From the NCBI GenBank assembly GCA_943736015.1, contig OX031059.1, positions 42,419,159-42,483,158 on the forward strand: a DNA stretch of 64,000 nt. The letters are read 5' to 3'. Below are positions 43,670-54,242 of this stretch, one piece after another; the first letter of the stretch is position 1; each line of letters opens with the position of its first letter. The notes under the pieces are model-generated. The model ran no database searches, had not been told where the DNA came from, and saw only the letters and a program-made list of their open reading frames with translations. The position numbers were made by a program, and so were the translations under genes. This DNA comes from Tridacna crocea. Its lineage: Eukaryota > Mollusca > Bivalvia > Cardiida > Cardiidae.

Positions 43670-43855
43670 GTGAGGAAATAAGATAATGCTGGTTACGAGA
43701 AGGTTATGTTGGTAACCAGGATTTTCTCTTTCCGCACAGTATTTTCTACACTGTCATGGACAAATTTCATCACCCAAACAACGCTTGTATTGTCGTTACC
43801 AAGTGTTTCAATGTTGATAAGTCTAAATTTTGTAATCTGGTATCGATATCTTTAA
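43670..43855 (-). repeat. Family A MITE, diverged
   Basis: GAGGAAATAAGATAATGCTG, a duplicated GGTTACGAG / GGTAACCAGG centre, TGTCATGGACAAATTTCATC, TGTCGTTACCAAGTGTTTCA. Confidence 0.6.
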
Positions 43856-44028
43856 GGTACCGGTATTAATTACTTGCGAGTTCAATACGTTTGCCAAAAA
43901 TGGCGACACTCCGTTTACAATTTACGTAAGTGAAATATCAGTACACACAAAATACCTGTTTTATCGAAGGACAGGATTTCCAAATTGAATAAATAAATAA
44001 ATGACAAAAAAGTAACTTTGACAAATAC

Positions 44029-44257
44029 TTAACTCTTTACCACACGACAAAATTTTAGACTGGTCCAAATTGAAAGCATTTGCAGACGACAAAATAAAGG
44101 TGACTGAAAAATTAAAATTTGTTCTGGGAAGGGTAGAAAACACTGTGGTAAAAGGAGAAAATGCTGGTTACCAGAATTTTCTCCTTTTCCCACAGTGTTT
44201 TCAAAAGGCTTCTTTCTCAAGGGCGTCAAAAGTAGGGATTGTGTGATAATAGGTTAA
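44029..44257 (+). mobile_element. Family A MITE, full length
   Basis: 229 bp with TTAA on both sides. Core TGCTGGTTACCAGAA has one unpaired change. The right TTAA is also the left end of the next element. Confidence 0.92.
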
Positions 44258-44462
44258 TTCTTTCAGTGCCAAATAAATCGCCCTCTTTCCACGGCTCTAA
44301 ATACACCCTATTGAAACTTACAAAAAAAATTGATTGCATAGGGTTGACTCCGTCAGCGGACGGTATAGATCAAAGATCAGACAGCACGTTCTGTGCAGTC
44401 TGATCTTGATCTATACCGTCCGCAAAAGTCATTGTTTTCGCCTATGGTGCCGAAATGGTTAA
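44254..44462 (+). mobile_element. Family D MITE (variant ends)
   Basis: 209 bp between TTAA (shared with the A copy) and TTAA at 44459-44462. The ends TTAATTCTTTCAGTGCC and TTAACCATTTCGGCACC are inverted repeats. The core GCGGACGGTATAGATCAAAG ATCAGACAGCACG / mirror is a strong hairpin. It stops one base before the hAT target duplication. Confidence 0.82.
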
Positions 44463-44470
44463 CCTGCTCT
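44463..44470. repeat. 8-bp target-site duplication of the hAT element, left
   Basis: CCTGCTCT, identical to 47812-47819. Eight base pairs is the hallmark duplication of the hAT superfamily. Confidence 0.93.
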
Positions 44471-44787
44471 CAGAGCTGGAGATAAGCTGAGGTGTTAATA
44501 CTTAAATCAAAACCAGTTTTTCACCTCAATGCTTAAATTGTAAAACCCAATGCTTAATTTTCTAAAACTTAAAATTGTATGCAGCAGTTGTTTCATACAA
44601 TTGAATTTGTTATATTTCTTATCAGATTTCTATTACTTTGATGGAAATCTGGTAAGTAATATCCACATAAATTTACCCCGCCTTACAACAATTTGAATTG
44701 AATCAGCTGTCTTAAAGTGTGACTTGTACATGTAACATATTTGCCCAACACACACACAACAAAAATGGACTGACTATCTGCTTCATG

Positions 44788-44793
44788 TTTTAA
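44788..44793 (-). promoter_or_regulatory. Possible polyadenylation signal of the hAT gene
   Basis: ATTAAA on the minus strand, about 400 bp past the stop codon and still inside the element. Positional argument only. Confidence 0.3.
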
Positions 44794-45197
44794 TTCAAAC
44801 TTTGATCTGTTTAAGGTTAATATTTCAAACTGAGTAAACAGAGCCTTACCTTATGACAAAGACATTGAAATATGCAGGTTGATGAACTGTTGTAATTGCC
44901 ACTTGTTTAACTTTCCTCTAACTAGAATCACTGTTTGTGGCAAACAATATGACTACTTTTATCTTAAAACTGTTAATTAAAATTCAGTTTATGATCTTCT
45001 TACAACATAATTACATGTACTTTTTTGTAACTGGTTCATATGCACCAATTTCAACAGTGAGTAAACTAAAGACAAACTGGATTGCCAAGTCTGCAAAATA
45101 TTTTAAACAAAATTCCTGGTTATTCTTCTGTCCACAAAAAAATGGTCTACCTGCACCAAAAGTCTTAATATAAAAAAAATCAAATGTTTTCAAGAGA

Positions 45198-47444
45198 TCA
45201 GCAAGTGACCTTTGAACTGCATGGATCAGATTTGTCCCTGGGTTTGAATGGCTGACAAAGTCTCCCACCTCTCCTTTTCTTCTTGGTTAGCCACAGTCTG
45301 ATAGCTTTATGTGGGTTGTAATCAGACACAGACACATTGCTTAACTGCATGTGCAATAGATTATTCAAATTTTGTGTTGTCAGGGAACATCTGGATTTGG
45401 TCTTGATCCGGTTTTGAGCACTAAAACTCCTTTCACATTCTACACTAGTTACAGAAAAGCAAAGAGCTATGGTACACAATTTTTTAAGTTCTGGAATCAT
45501 ATCACCATGAAGCTGCATCACCCTAGCACAAAGACTTTGGGTATTTAAGTTTTTGTATGACCCTGATATCATTCCTTTCAGAACAGGCCATTCTTGCTTC
45601 ATTTTTTCTTTATCTATGAGTTGATTCACTGTTCTTGTTTCTTCTCTTGCATCATAGATATTCCCATGGACAATCTTTACTTCCTTTTCACTATAAAATG
45701 TCCCCAATGCCTCCAAGGCTGAACTGATGTCATCATTACAAGATGTATTTACCACTGATGGCTCTAATAACAAACTAAAATCTCTAAAGATCTCACTGTC
45801 TTCACTTCTAAATCTATGCCTGATATTCTTCTTTAAATTGAAAATGTATTCTTTCTTCAAACCCAAAAGTTCAGACTCAATTCTATCAGAATATTTGGTA
45901 AGCTTTTCCCCACTGATGTAAGCACTTGTGCCATCTTCCTCTGCTTTAATTTCTATTTGATCCCTCATTTTACATTCTGACTGACCAAACTGATTTTCTA
46001 AAAATTCCAATTTAGATACTGTTCCCTCCATCAGTGGCCTTATTTCACTAAATAAGAGATTCCTTTTTTGTAGTTGTTGAGATAGGACTCCAAGCACATC
46101 ATGAACATCCAGAATAAAAGCTGTAAGTAACACAGTTTTGTACTGTGAGTAATACTTCAGAAGACCTTGAGCTGTAGACATATTTTCATCAGCAAGACAA
46201 GAAAGTGTTGCCAACAAAGAACTATAACAACAATAAACAGCTTCAACAGCATTTCTTAGGCTTAACCATCTGATATTATTTGGTTCCTTGATTGTCAATT
46301 CTGGTTCTTCAAACAACTGTTGTATTGACTTGAGTTTTGCAGTACGGTTAGCAGATCCACTCATAAAAAAATATAATGAGTTGAAATTATCTTTTAACTT
46401 CTTCAGAATGTCAATCTTTTTAATTGAATCAACAATTGCCAGATTAAGTCTGTGTGCAATACAGTGTGACTGCACTAAAAAGGGTGAGTATTTTGATTTT
46501 AACTGTACACCGACGCCAGTTTTCTTGCCCATCATTGTGGCAGCACCATCAGTCGCAAGAGAAACAATTTTGGTTTGATCTAGACCATGATCATGCAGAC
46601 AAGTAACAAGTGCCTGTACTATAGTATGGGCTTTCCCATCTGCTACTGACATATTTCCAAGAAATTTTGTAATAGCTTCCCCATTTTTCACAAAGCGAAC
46701 ACAAACTGACAAATGTTTTTGAACTGACAAGTCTGTACTTTCATCTATCATTACAGCAAAATATTCTTATTCCTTAATTTCTTCCACTAAAGATCTCTCA
46801 AACATGGTAGTGATGCACTCTTGTATTTCACTTACAGTTCCATGACTTAAGTTCATGTACTTTATATTTGCACCATTAAGGTTTTGCAACTCAAGTAAAC
46901 AATTCACTTTGTTAGAAGGAATTTCTTCCTTTGCTGCATGGTAAATTGTGCGAAATAGTTTTACATCATCAACTGTTACATGAACAGAACCAAATTCTTC
47001 ATCTGCAGTCAATGTTTCACAAGCTTGAGTGATAACGTTGCATTGTTTCTGGCATAGTTTTATCATACCTGTCTCTGCCTGTTTGTGCAGATCAGAGTTT
47101 GCATGCCTTTCTACACTGTTTTTTTGAATAGTAACTGACCCTTCATTGGCCCATATGCTTTTAGTTTTTTTAACAGTACATGTTTTACACACTAGCCTTA
47201 TTTCTTTGCCATCCTTTTTCACAGCCAGCCAGGGGTATTTACTAGACCATGACTCTAACGTTTTTTCAGAAACGATCGACTCAGGGGCAGCATTCCTTAC
47301 GGAAATTTCAATTGACAAATTTATCAAATCATCTACGATACTTCGGACCATCTTTTCGGGACTTTCCTGCCTTTGGAAAAAATTAAGGAGAGACATCTTG
47401 GGCTTGTCAACACTCTTAAAACGACCCGGTTTGTTGCAAGACAT
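45198..47444 (-). pseudogene. hAT transposase with one in-frame stop
   Basis: A single intronless frame of 748 codon positions starts at ATG 47444 and ends at 45198. It is interrupted only by TAA at 46769-46767 (codon 226). The next methionine is six codons later. The N-terminal part has a BED/TTF-like zinc finger, C86-x2-C89-x24-H114-x5-H120. After the stop come an EYFAVMIDESTD segment (first catalytic Asp, about 234), SLATDGAATMMGKKTG (second Asp, about 299), the SHCIAHRLNL motif, and a C-terminal hAT dimerisation region with SVECERSFS (catalytic Glu, about 671) and NNLLHMQLS. Architecture resembles ZNF862/KIAA1586-like hAT proteins of animals. It would excise and insert the element in the nucleus. 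As it stands only an N-terminal zinc-finger fragment of 225 residues would be made from the first start. A sequencing error, read-through, or a recent allelic stop are alternatives. Confidence 0.93.
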
Positions 47445-47811
47445 TTCGTTTCCAATTTATAGATCTAAATACGAGAAATACGAGCGACTGACGAACGATT
47501 ACTTAAAAAACGCTTGAATAGCGTTCAATTGATACCGACTGCTTGGTTCCAGATTTTTCAGTGCCGAATAAATTCCGTGAAATACAGCGTCACTTTGTTG
47601 TCTACTTTCGGGAACCAGTCAAACAACTTTCCGGGGGAAATGAAAAACCGGGTAAAACCGGTGCAGATAGAAAAATAAAAACTGGAATTTACTATTAATG
47701 CGTTATCGGCGATTCCCAATGCGTTTTTTCACGCACAAAATTTAAATCTAATGCGTTTTTAAACAAAACCAATGCGTTTTTACGCTAAAAACATGCTTAT
47801 CTCGAGCTCTG

Positions 47812-47819
47812 CCTGCTCT
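47812..47819. repeat. 8-bp target-site duplication of the hAT element, right
   Basis: CCTGCTCT directly after the right terminal inverted repeat. Confidence 0.93.
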
Positions 47820-48403
47820 TGTCGTCATGTAACGTTACCAGTATATAGAGCGGCTCTTTGGGCTTCATTGTTATCAGATAACTGTGGATCGTTTAGACTT
47901 TGTTTTGCGTTGTAATACCAACCATTTTGTAACGTAATGACACCAAGGCCAATATCATAAATGAATAGACATTGTCTCTTTTGAATGTCACAAGTAGTTT
48001 TGTTGGAAAAGGAGCAAATAGGCTACTTTTGGCTACTTGTATCGAATCGCTATCTAAAGTTGCAAGAGAGGAAGAAAAATACGTGATACAGTGGTGGAAC
48101 TTTAAAACTAAGGCTAGTAATGGTGTTTCTCTTTGACGATCATAATGATTTAGATGGTCGCTTTAGGGATTGTAGCCCAGCGCTCAGGTAATGTGGGTTA
48201 AAATGAGAAGTCCCAAAATGACATTTATAACATAGGTGACCTCCTGAGGTCATGTAAGTGTAGGTCAAAATAAGTGCAAAAAAAAAACGCTGTAAATGTA
48301 GTTATGAGTATACTGTTGCCGTTAGACACAAATTAAGAAATGTCAGAAAGTACCCGTCACGTGATGCAGCGATTCAGAGCAACTAGTATTGCTATCCTAC
48401 TTA
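47820..48403. other. No gene or known repeat seen
   Basis: Spacer between the hAT element and the large inverted repeat. Nothing assigned. Confidence 0.45.
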
Positions 48404-48957
48404 CACGGTGAGGAAACTACATAGACGGAGCCATTGGCTCTGTTAAGGAAATCTTGTGTAGGTTTTTCCGGTCACGTGCGGCGCCGTCAATATCGGCTGT
48501 TTCGGTGGACACGAAAACGTAAGTTTTCCATTTATTGTCAAAATTTGATTTTATACTGAACACTAGCGAGAAAAGGGGAATTGTATGAGGGGCCCATGAC
48601 TTTCAACTTACTTCCTTGTCCGTAGGGAGTTCCAAGTCGGCGCGGTTATGTCTGAAACACTTTTGCCGTGAGCCACGGCGAGGTAAACAAAGGTCATTTT
48701 CTATAATGACCACAGGCTTTCTATTGCTCTTTCTGCATAAATATTACTTATCTAAATGTTTACACCGTCCGAATGTATGAAGTGATTATCTAATCCTTCC
48801 CCACTCACGAAAAACAAAATTTGAATCAAAATAAAAAAAATTGAGAAAAAATAAACAATGGCTCCGTCCATATCGGCCGGCTCTGTCTATATCGGCTGGC
48901 TCCGCTGTATGAGGGTGAGTTTTAGAAGCGACGTATATGCACAATTGAAACAAAACT

Positions 48958-48958
<1 letters not shown>

Positions 48959-49001
<43 letters not shown>
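48959..49001. repeat. (CA)n microsatellite
   Basis: About 20 CA repeats in the centre of element I. The frame reading through it is an artefact. Confidence 0.93.
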
Positions 49002-49003
<2 letters not shown>

Positions 49004-49199
49004 TCGCTTTATTTTCTTTCGCACGGGAACGCGGACGACCGAGGTGACTACAATAGCTCTTCACACTTCGTGCAGTCAAGCTAAAAGTAAGTACTCAAGT
49101 CTGGAGTGTCAACTTCAGACATACCTGCAAATCTTTTACAAAGGTTATTCTCAAATATTGGTTTTATTCAGTTTTGCGTCCCCCAAGCTGTTAAACTGG

Positions 49200-49400
49200 T
49201 ATTGAGACGAATGGATCGGTAAGTGGGAGGAAACGGGAGTACCCCGGGAGTATCCCGGGAAAAACACCCGACACACCCGCAAGCAGAACTTGGCTTGTTT
49301 ACGTTATCCGAGAGTGCCCTGTACCCACAGGGTGATATGGTCAAATGATCAAGAGCACTGAAGTCAACCACTTTAACCACTCAACCACGTGACCGCCCTT
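49200..49400 (-). mobile_element. tRNA-derived SINE inside element I
   Basis: On the minus strand GTCACGTGGTTGAGTGGTTA AAG is a good A box of the Leu/Ser type, and CACCCTGTGGGTACAGGG is a damaged B box. The body then reads GTTTTTCCCGGGATACTCCC GGGGTACTCCCG and TTTCCTCCCAC, a motif common at the ends of animal SINEs. Confidence 0.6.
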
Positions 49401-50095
49401 TTTGAAATGATAGATGGTTCGAGAAAAGCATCACCATTCCAAAAATAACTTTCAAAAAATCTAACTTTAGACTGGTAAACCCAATAGCGAAAAAAAAAAC
49501 TATCGCTTCTAAAACTCGCCCTCATACAGCGGAGCCAGCCGATATAGACAGAGCCGGCCGATATGGACAGAGCCATTGTTTATTTTTTCTCATTTTTTTT
49601 TATTTTGATTCAAATTTTGTTTTTCGTGAGTGTGGAAGGATTAGATAATCAATTCATACATTCGGACGGTGTAAACATTTAGATAAGTAATTTTTATGCA
49701 GAAAGAGCAATAGAAAGCCTGTGGTCATTATAGAAAATGACCTTTGTTTACCTCACCGTGGCTCACGGCAAAAGTGTTTCAGACAAAACCGCGCCGACTT
49801 GGAACTCGCAACGGACAAGGAAGTAAGTTGAAAGTCATAGGTCCCTCATACAATTCCACTTTTCTCGCTAGTGTTCAGTATAAAATCAAATTTTGACAAT
49901 AAATGGGAGACTTATTGTCCACCGAAACAGCCGATATTGACGGCGCCGCACGTGACCGGAAAAACCCACACAAGATTTCCTTAACAGAGCCAATGGCTCC
50001 GTCTATGTAGTTTCCTCACCGTGACTTATTTCAATGACAAAAACACATTCTAGCAAACACTTCTGCAAATTTTCGACATACCTCTGAATATACCA

Positions 50096-50280
50096 TGGTC
50101 CCTTTTTCACAAATCCTTCTCAAAAACATTCTCAGTCTTATTCTCCAAAATTTACTAAATTTGAAAGTGAAAAAACTTCTGAAACTTAGCCAATCAGAAG
50201 TTGTGTTACTTCCAAATTTAAGAAACTCTTTGAGAATAAGACCAAGAACGGTCTTATGAATGGTTGGTGAAAACGGACCC
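50096..50280. mobile_element. Foldback MITE (family G), diverged
   Basis: TCCTTCTCAAAAACATTCTC at the left and TGGTTGGTGAAAACGGACCC at the right. The loop region is shortened to CTTCTGAAACTTAGCCAATC. Confidence 0.78.
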
Positions 50281-50313
50281 AGATTTTTACATTTTGTATT
50301 TTAGGTTTATTAA

Positions 50314-50557
50314 TTGACCCATTACCACATAATCCCTACTTTTTGACGCCCCCTGAGAAAGAAGACTTTTGAAAACATTGTGGGAAAAGGAGAAAATGCT
50401 GGTGTAACCAGCATTTTCTCCTTTTCCCACAATGTTTTCTACCCTTCACAAAACAAATTTCAAATTTTCAGTCACTTATATTTTGTCGTCTGCAAATGCT
50501 TTCAATTTGCTTTCAATTTGGACAAGCCTAAAATGTTGTTGTTTGGTAATGAGTTAA
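50314..50557 (-). mobile_element. Family A MITE
   Basis: TTGA left, TTAA right. Core TGCTGGTGTAACCAGCA has a two-base loop insertion, and TTTCAATTTGC is duplicated near the right end. Confidence 0.9.
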
Positions 50558-51527
50558 ACGACAATGCAGACCATAATCAAATACAATCGAGCCCAGATCA
50601 GACGGTAAAGGAAAGGACTAGAAACTAGAGGGGTTACTCGTTCAGATCTCGGCCAGCCTTTCTTCAATGATTACTGATAGTCTTTGCTGTGCAGCATTTA
50701 ATTCCTTTTCTACTGTACTTTAGTATGACAATAATCAGATGGAAAAGCAGCCACTGGCTTTGAAAGAGTGTTCGGTTTTGCAATGCTAACAGCAACTCAA
50801 GTAACGTAAACCTTCCACCCTGATACGGCTGAATTTGGAAAACGATGTCCTTACAAAACATGCCAACAAGTAAACAAAAAAATGAAGAACAACCGATTTA
50901 TAGCAGAACGTCTCAAAGTACAAATATCGTCGCAACGAAGGACTAGTGCATACCATTGCATAATATTTACTTGGTTTCTATATAATTATTGACATTTAAG
51001 TTTAAAATCCTGCATGAATGGCTATACCCTTAGCTCTTACTCTGCCATAGATAGCCATCGATGAACTAGTATTTTGTTTAGAGTGTAGACTAAGATAAGG
51101 CTACACATACGTGCACTTTGATCTTAGTCTTTACTCTATACTTTTCTTTTACCTTGCTTCATTTACGTAATACCCAATAAATGGGCCGGGGGGGGGAAAG
51201 ACAAAGAAGACATGCAAGAACAAGATGAAGTTTTATTTTTCTAATGGTATAATGTGATAAATATTTTAACGCAAGATCTAATACAAATATACCACGGCAC
51301 CTTCTATCCCAAACGCACTTTTGACATGATAAATGATAATTTATGAGCCATGCTTTGTAAAAAGGGAACTTGATGTATGTAAAAAAAAAATTGAATCAGG
51401 GTCAGCCAGCGCAGTAAGCGCATGCTTACGGAGCCGAAACATTTTTGCTATTGGTCAACTTTTTGCATGGCAAAAGACATGCCACGATTCTTTCGGGTCT
51501 GCTGTACTAGAGGAGGAAAAACTCAAC
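50558..51527. other. No gene; possible hairpin traces
   Basis: AGTGTAGACTAAGATAAGGC and ATCTTAGTCTTTACTCT near 51081-51130 form an imperfect inverted pair. GGTCAGCCAGCGCAGTAAGC at about 51400 resembles a family F arm. Otherwise unassigned. Confidence 0.4.
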
Positions 51528-51561
51528 TATATCGAGGGGTTAGTGCAAGAACGTGCTATCT
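51528..51561 (+). repeat. Left terminal inverted repeat of element O
   Basis: 34 bp; the single mismatch to the other end is the G after TATATCGA. Confidence 0.88.
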
Positions 51562-52092
51562 TCACATATTGAGATTTTTCAGGAGAAGCATTTTTCTGTC
51601 TCAATTCTATAATAAAACATACACATGATCCAAACTTGGACAGTTTATTCATGTTGGTGTACTTTATAATACAAAATATACCCCACAGTCAAATAAACAT
51701 TATTACAGCTTGAAATTGATAAAACTTATATAGCCATTAAAAATTGCCAAATTGAGCACAAAGTCTGTTATGCCAAAACAGTCTATCATGAAATAGCTGG
51801 TTTCAACACTCATAATTTTGATGTTTGGTTGACATTAATTTGTGCAAGAACGGGCTATAACTAGATAGCCAGCAGGAACCTTATCAAAAGTTTGTGCCAA
51901 AACATGCTATCTTTTGATAGCACTTTTTGGCAGCAACAAATGTGGTGAAATCTGGAATAATTCACAATGCCAGAAGAATCCACCAAAAGATGGCTGGTTA
52001 TGGCAGAAGCAATTTTTGTTTTAAGTTCATAAAAACTACTCACCATTAAAGGCTAATCCTTTCATAGCTCTTTCTTGCACAAAAATCATATG

Positions 52093-52166
52093 TGTAAAAA
52101 CATTTTGGGAAAAGGAGAAACTGCTTGCAATGGGCAGTTTCTCCTTTTCTCAACAAGTATTCTATT
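52093..52166. repeat. Palindrome related to family A, fourth core type
   Basis: AAAACATTTTGGGAAAAGGA GAAACTGCTTGCAATGGGCA GTTTCTCCTTTTC. The inner stem GAAACTGC/GCAGTTTC differs from types 1-3 but both arms agree. Confidence 0.65.
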
Positions 52167-52611
52167 ATCTCAGTAAACTCTCTTTCATTTTTATCATGTT
52201 TAAAACTATTATCTTCAAACTGGTTTGAATTAGAGACAGTCCAATTTTTCATCTGCCAATGTGTTAAAAAATAAACTTAAAATACTGTAACTGTTAAATG
52301 TCATTTGGATAATTGCATTACACTTAACTTGTATTGTTCTATATTACTATTGGTTCTGTTCTAATTTTAAAACATTTTTTTCTTTATTTATTGTTCTGAC
52401 TTACCACCAGAATCTTCCAGCTCTGGCAAACAGTCTTTGGTGTTGTTAACTTAAAGGCAGGGTTTTTTTGCTGATAGAATTGGCAGCTGTTTCTGGTATT
52501 TGAATGACACATTGTCATCAGGGGTGTGTTGTTTCTTTGATACAACTATTTTAATTTTTTGGAACTCGGCATACATTTCATACTTAAAATAGCATGCATC
52601 AGGCTTTGACT

Positions 52612-52839
52612 TTAACCCTTTCCCAAACGATAAAATTTGGACCCTTCCAAACCGAAAGAGTTTGCAGACGACAATTTTAGATTTGGAGAAAATGGCAGAA
52701 AGTTCTCAAAAAGGGTAGAAAACACTGTGGGAAAAGGAGAAATTGCTCGTTACGAGCAATTTCTCCTTTTCCCACTATGTTTTCAAAAGACTTTTACTGC
52801 AGACACGTAAAAACCAGGGCTTGTTTGGGAAAGGGTTAA
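52612..52839 (+). mobile_element. Family A MITE, core type 2, nested in O
   Basis: TTAA on both sides. The ends CCCTTTCCCAAACGAT and TTTGGGAAAGGG match well. Core TTGCTCGTTACGAGCAA. Confidence 0.9.
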
Positions 52840-52980
52840 GTATTGCATCCATTTCATTTTATTTAAAAACATCTTTTTGAGGAAGAGAAATCTGAAGATA
52901 ATACAACCTTTCTTTTTGTCATTACATGTATGTGAAACACAGGTATTTGTGATTTGTCCAGAAATACCATTTATTGACTT

Positions 52981-53261
52981 CTAGTGTTGTCTCATTAATG
53001 GGTTACACTGTTCACTATAAGTAGAATTTTTACTCTTGTCCCTTCCACTGTCATCGTTTTCAGATTTTTCATTCATGTTATCCATTATCTGTGGTCTATT
53101 GGTAGACTCCTTACAATGGTCCTCGCTCGACTTGGTATTGCTGGCCAAGGCACCACGGCAGTTCACTTCTCAGAATTCTCTATATTCTTCTTTGAATAGT
53201 CTTTTGTCATTAAAACCCTAACTTCTTCCTCCAACCATTTGCTTTGGAAATCACTTTCCAT
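52981..53261 (-). pseudogene. Possible coding remnant inside element O
   Basis: On the minus strand a frame from ATG 53261 gives 32 residues rich in charged residues (MESDFQSKWLEEEVRVLM at the start) and stops at 53163. A second frame, 53166-52981, continues with a hydrophilic segment (NTKSSEDHCKESTNRPQ, then SENDDSGRDKSKNS). The two frames abut, so a one-base frameshift or a splice could join them. The W-x-EEEV pattern is faintly Myb/SANT-like. No homologue is recognised and the call is speculative. It is the only stretch of O with protein-like composition. Confidence 0.3.
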
Positions 53262-53429
53262 CTAGAGATTTTTAAAAAATAACAGAAGATGAAAATGTGC
53301 ATTTTAAGAGTTTCTATTTGTCAAAACCACACAATCTGAATTAAGGAATATTATGATTACAATCTGTCTTAAATTTAATTGAATAACAGTTTATTGGTAC
53401 TGAAAATGAGAACAAAAAAGGAAGGCTTT

Positions 53430-53600
53430 AAACACTTTAAACCTTTTCCTGATAGAGGCAACTATTGGCAGGTATGCAATGGACCTCTTATGAAAACATT
53501 GTGGAAAAAAAGAAATTTCTCATTAGGAGCAATTTCTCCTTTTTCCACTTTTGCTGTCCACCAGATATGTCATTTTCTTTCTTAGGAACTTTTGAATTGG
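53430..53600. repeat. Family A MITE, decayed, type 2-like core
   Basis: TGAAAACATTGTGGAAAAAA AGAAATTTCTCATTAGGAGC AATTTCTCCTTTTTCC. Outer parts barely recognisable. Confidence 0.55.
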
Positions 53601-53606
53601 AGCAGC

Positions 53607-53835
53607 TTAACCCTTTACCATACAATCCCGACTTTTAACGACCCTAAGGAAGAAACCTTTTGAAAACATGGTGGGAAAAGGAGAAAATGCTGGTAACCAG
53701 CATTTTTCTCCTTTTTCGACCATGTTTTCTATCCTGCTGGAAACAAATTCAGTTTTTCGGTTTCATTCATGTTGTCATCTGCAAGTGCATTCAATTTGGA
53801 CCAGTCTACAATTTTGTCATCTGGTAAAGGTTTAA
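53607..53835 (-). mobile_element. Family A MITE, full length, nested in O
   Basis: 229 bp with TTAA on both sides. Type 1 core. The outer arms read AACATGGTGGG and CGACCATGTT, another coordinated variant. Confidence 0.9.
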
Positions 53836-54242
53836 GATTGTGTATCAGGAAAAACATATGTATAATAGAACAACACTGTTAGCACGAATTCGAATCCAAG
53901 TTTCATCACACAAGTACATAACCAAGGCCCTTTTGATGCGCCAGTTACATTTTACTCTCAATAAAGTTAATTCTCTGAAAAAGGCAGTTTCTTTCTCCAG
54001 AATATTTCAACTAGATCTATATTAGAAAATTATATTTAAATTTCCTTCAAGCATTCATATGCTTTTTATTTGTAATGATAAAAAGTTCTAAACAAAGATG
54101 TATTTATGTATAGCCTATGTAATTTATCCATAAAGCGTCAAATGAACAAAAACAACTTTTCCAGTAAATGAAAAATGGGAAAGTACAATTTAGAATTATT
54201 AAAAAAAAAACCACCTGAAGTATTTCATTTCAAAGATGGTTC

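Larger units (their letters stand above)
44471..47811 (-). mobile_element. Complete hAT transposon, 3341 bp
   Basis: Terminal inverted repeats of 17 bp, CAGAGCTGGAGATAAGC (44471-44487) and CAGAGCTCGAGATAAGC read from the right end (47795-47811), differ at one position. They are flanked by a perfect 8-bp duplication. The transposase gene lies on the minus strand inside. Subterminal AATGCKTW motifs occur four times at the right (about 47697, 47718, 47749 and 47771) and twice at the left (about 44528 and 44550). None of the A or D MITEs are inserted in it, unlike the neighbouring sequence, so the insertion is probably recent. Confidence 0.95.
48404..50023. mobile_element. 1.62-kb element with 520-bp inverted arms (family I)
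   Basis: The left arm 48404-48931 and right arm 49503-50023 are near-identical mirror images starting CACGGTGAGGAAACTACATA. The outermost 50 bases are identical. Flanks ACTTA on both sides form a 5-bp target duplication. Landmarks in each arm: GGAGCCATTGGCTC, GTCACGTGCGGCGCCGTCAA, ATGACCACAGGCTTTCTATT, GGCTCCGTCCATATCGGCC. The 570-bp centre contains a (CA)n run and an antisense tRNA-derived repeat. There is no transposase, so the element is non-autonomous. No superfamily is assigned. Confidence 0.88.

Noticed and set aside
45727-47517. Plus-strand frames opposite the hAT transposase
   Set aside because: Antisense shadows of the minus-strand gene.
48858-49205. 115-codon frame in element I
   Set aside because: It runs through a (CA)n microsatellite, and its start is mirrored in the opposite arm.
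51528-51561. Calling element O a Harbinger or CACTA element from a possible 3-bp AAC duplication
   Set aside because: Three bases match too easily, AAC is not the usual Harbinger target, and the ends do not begin CACTA.
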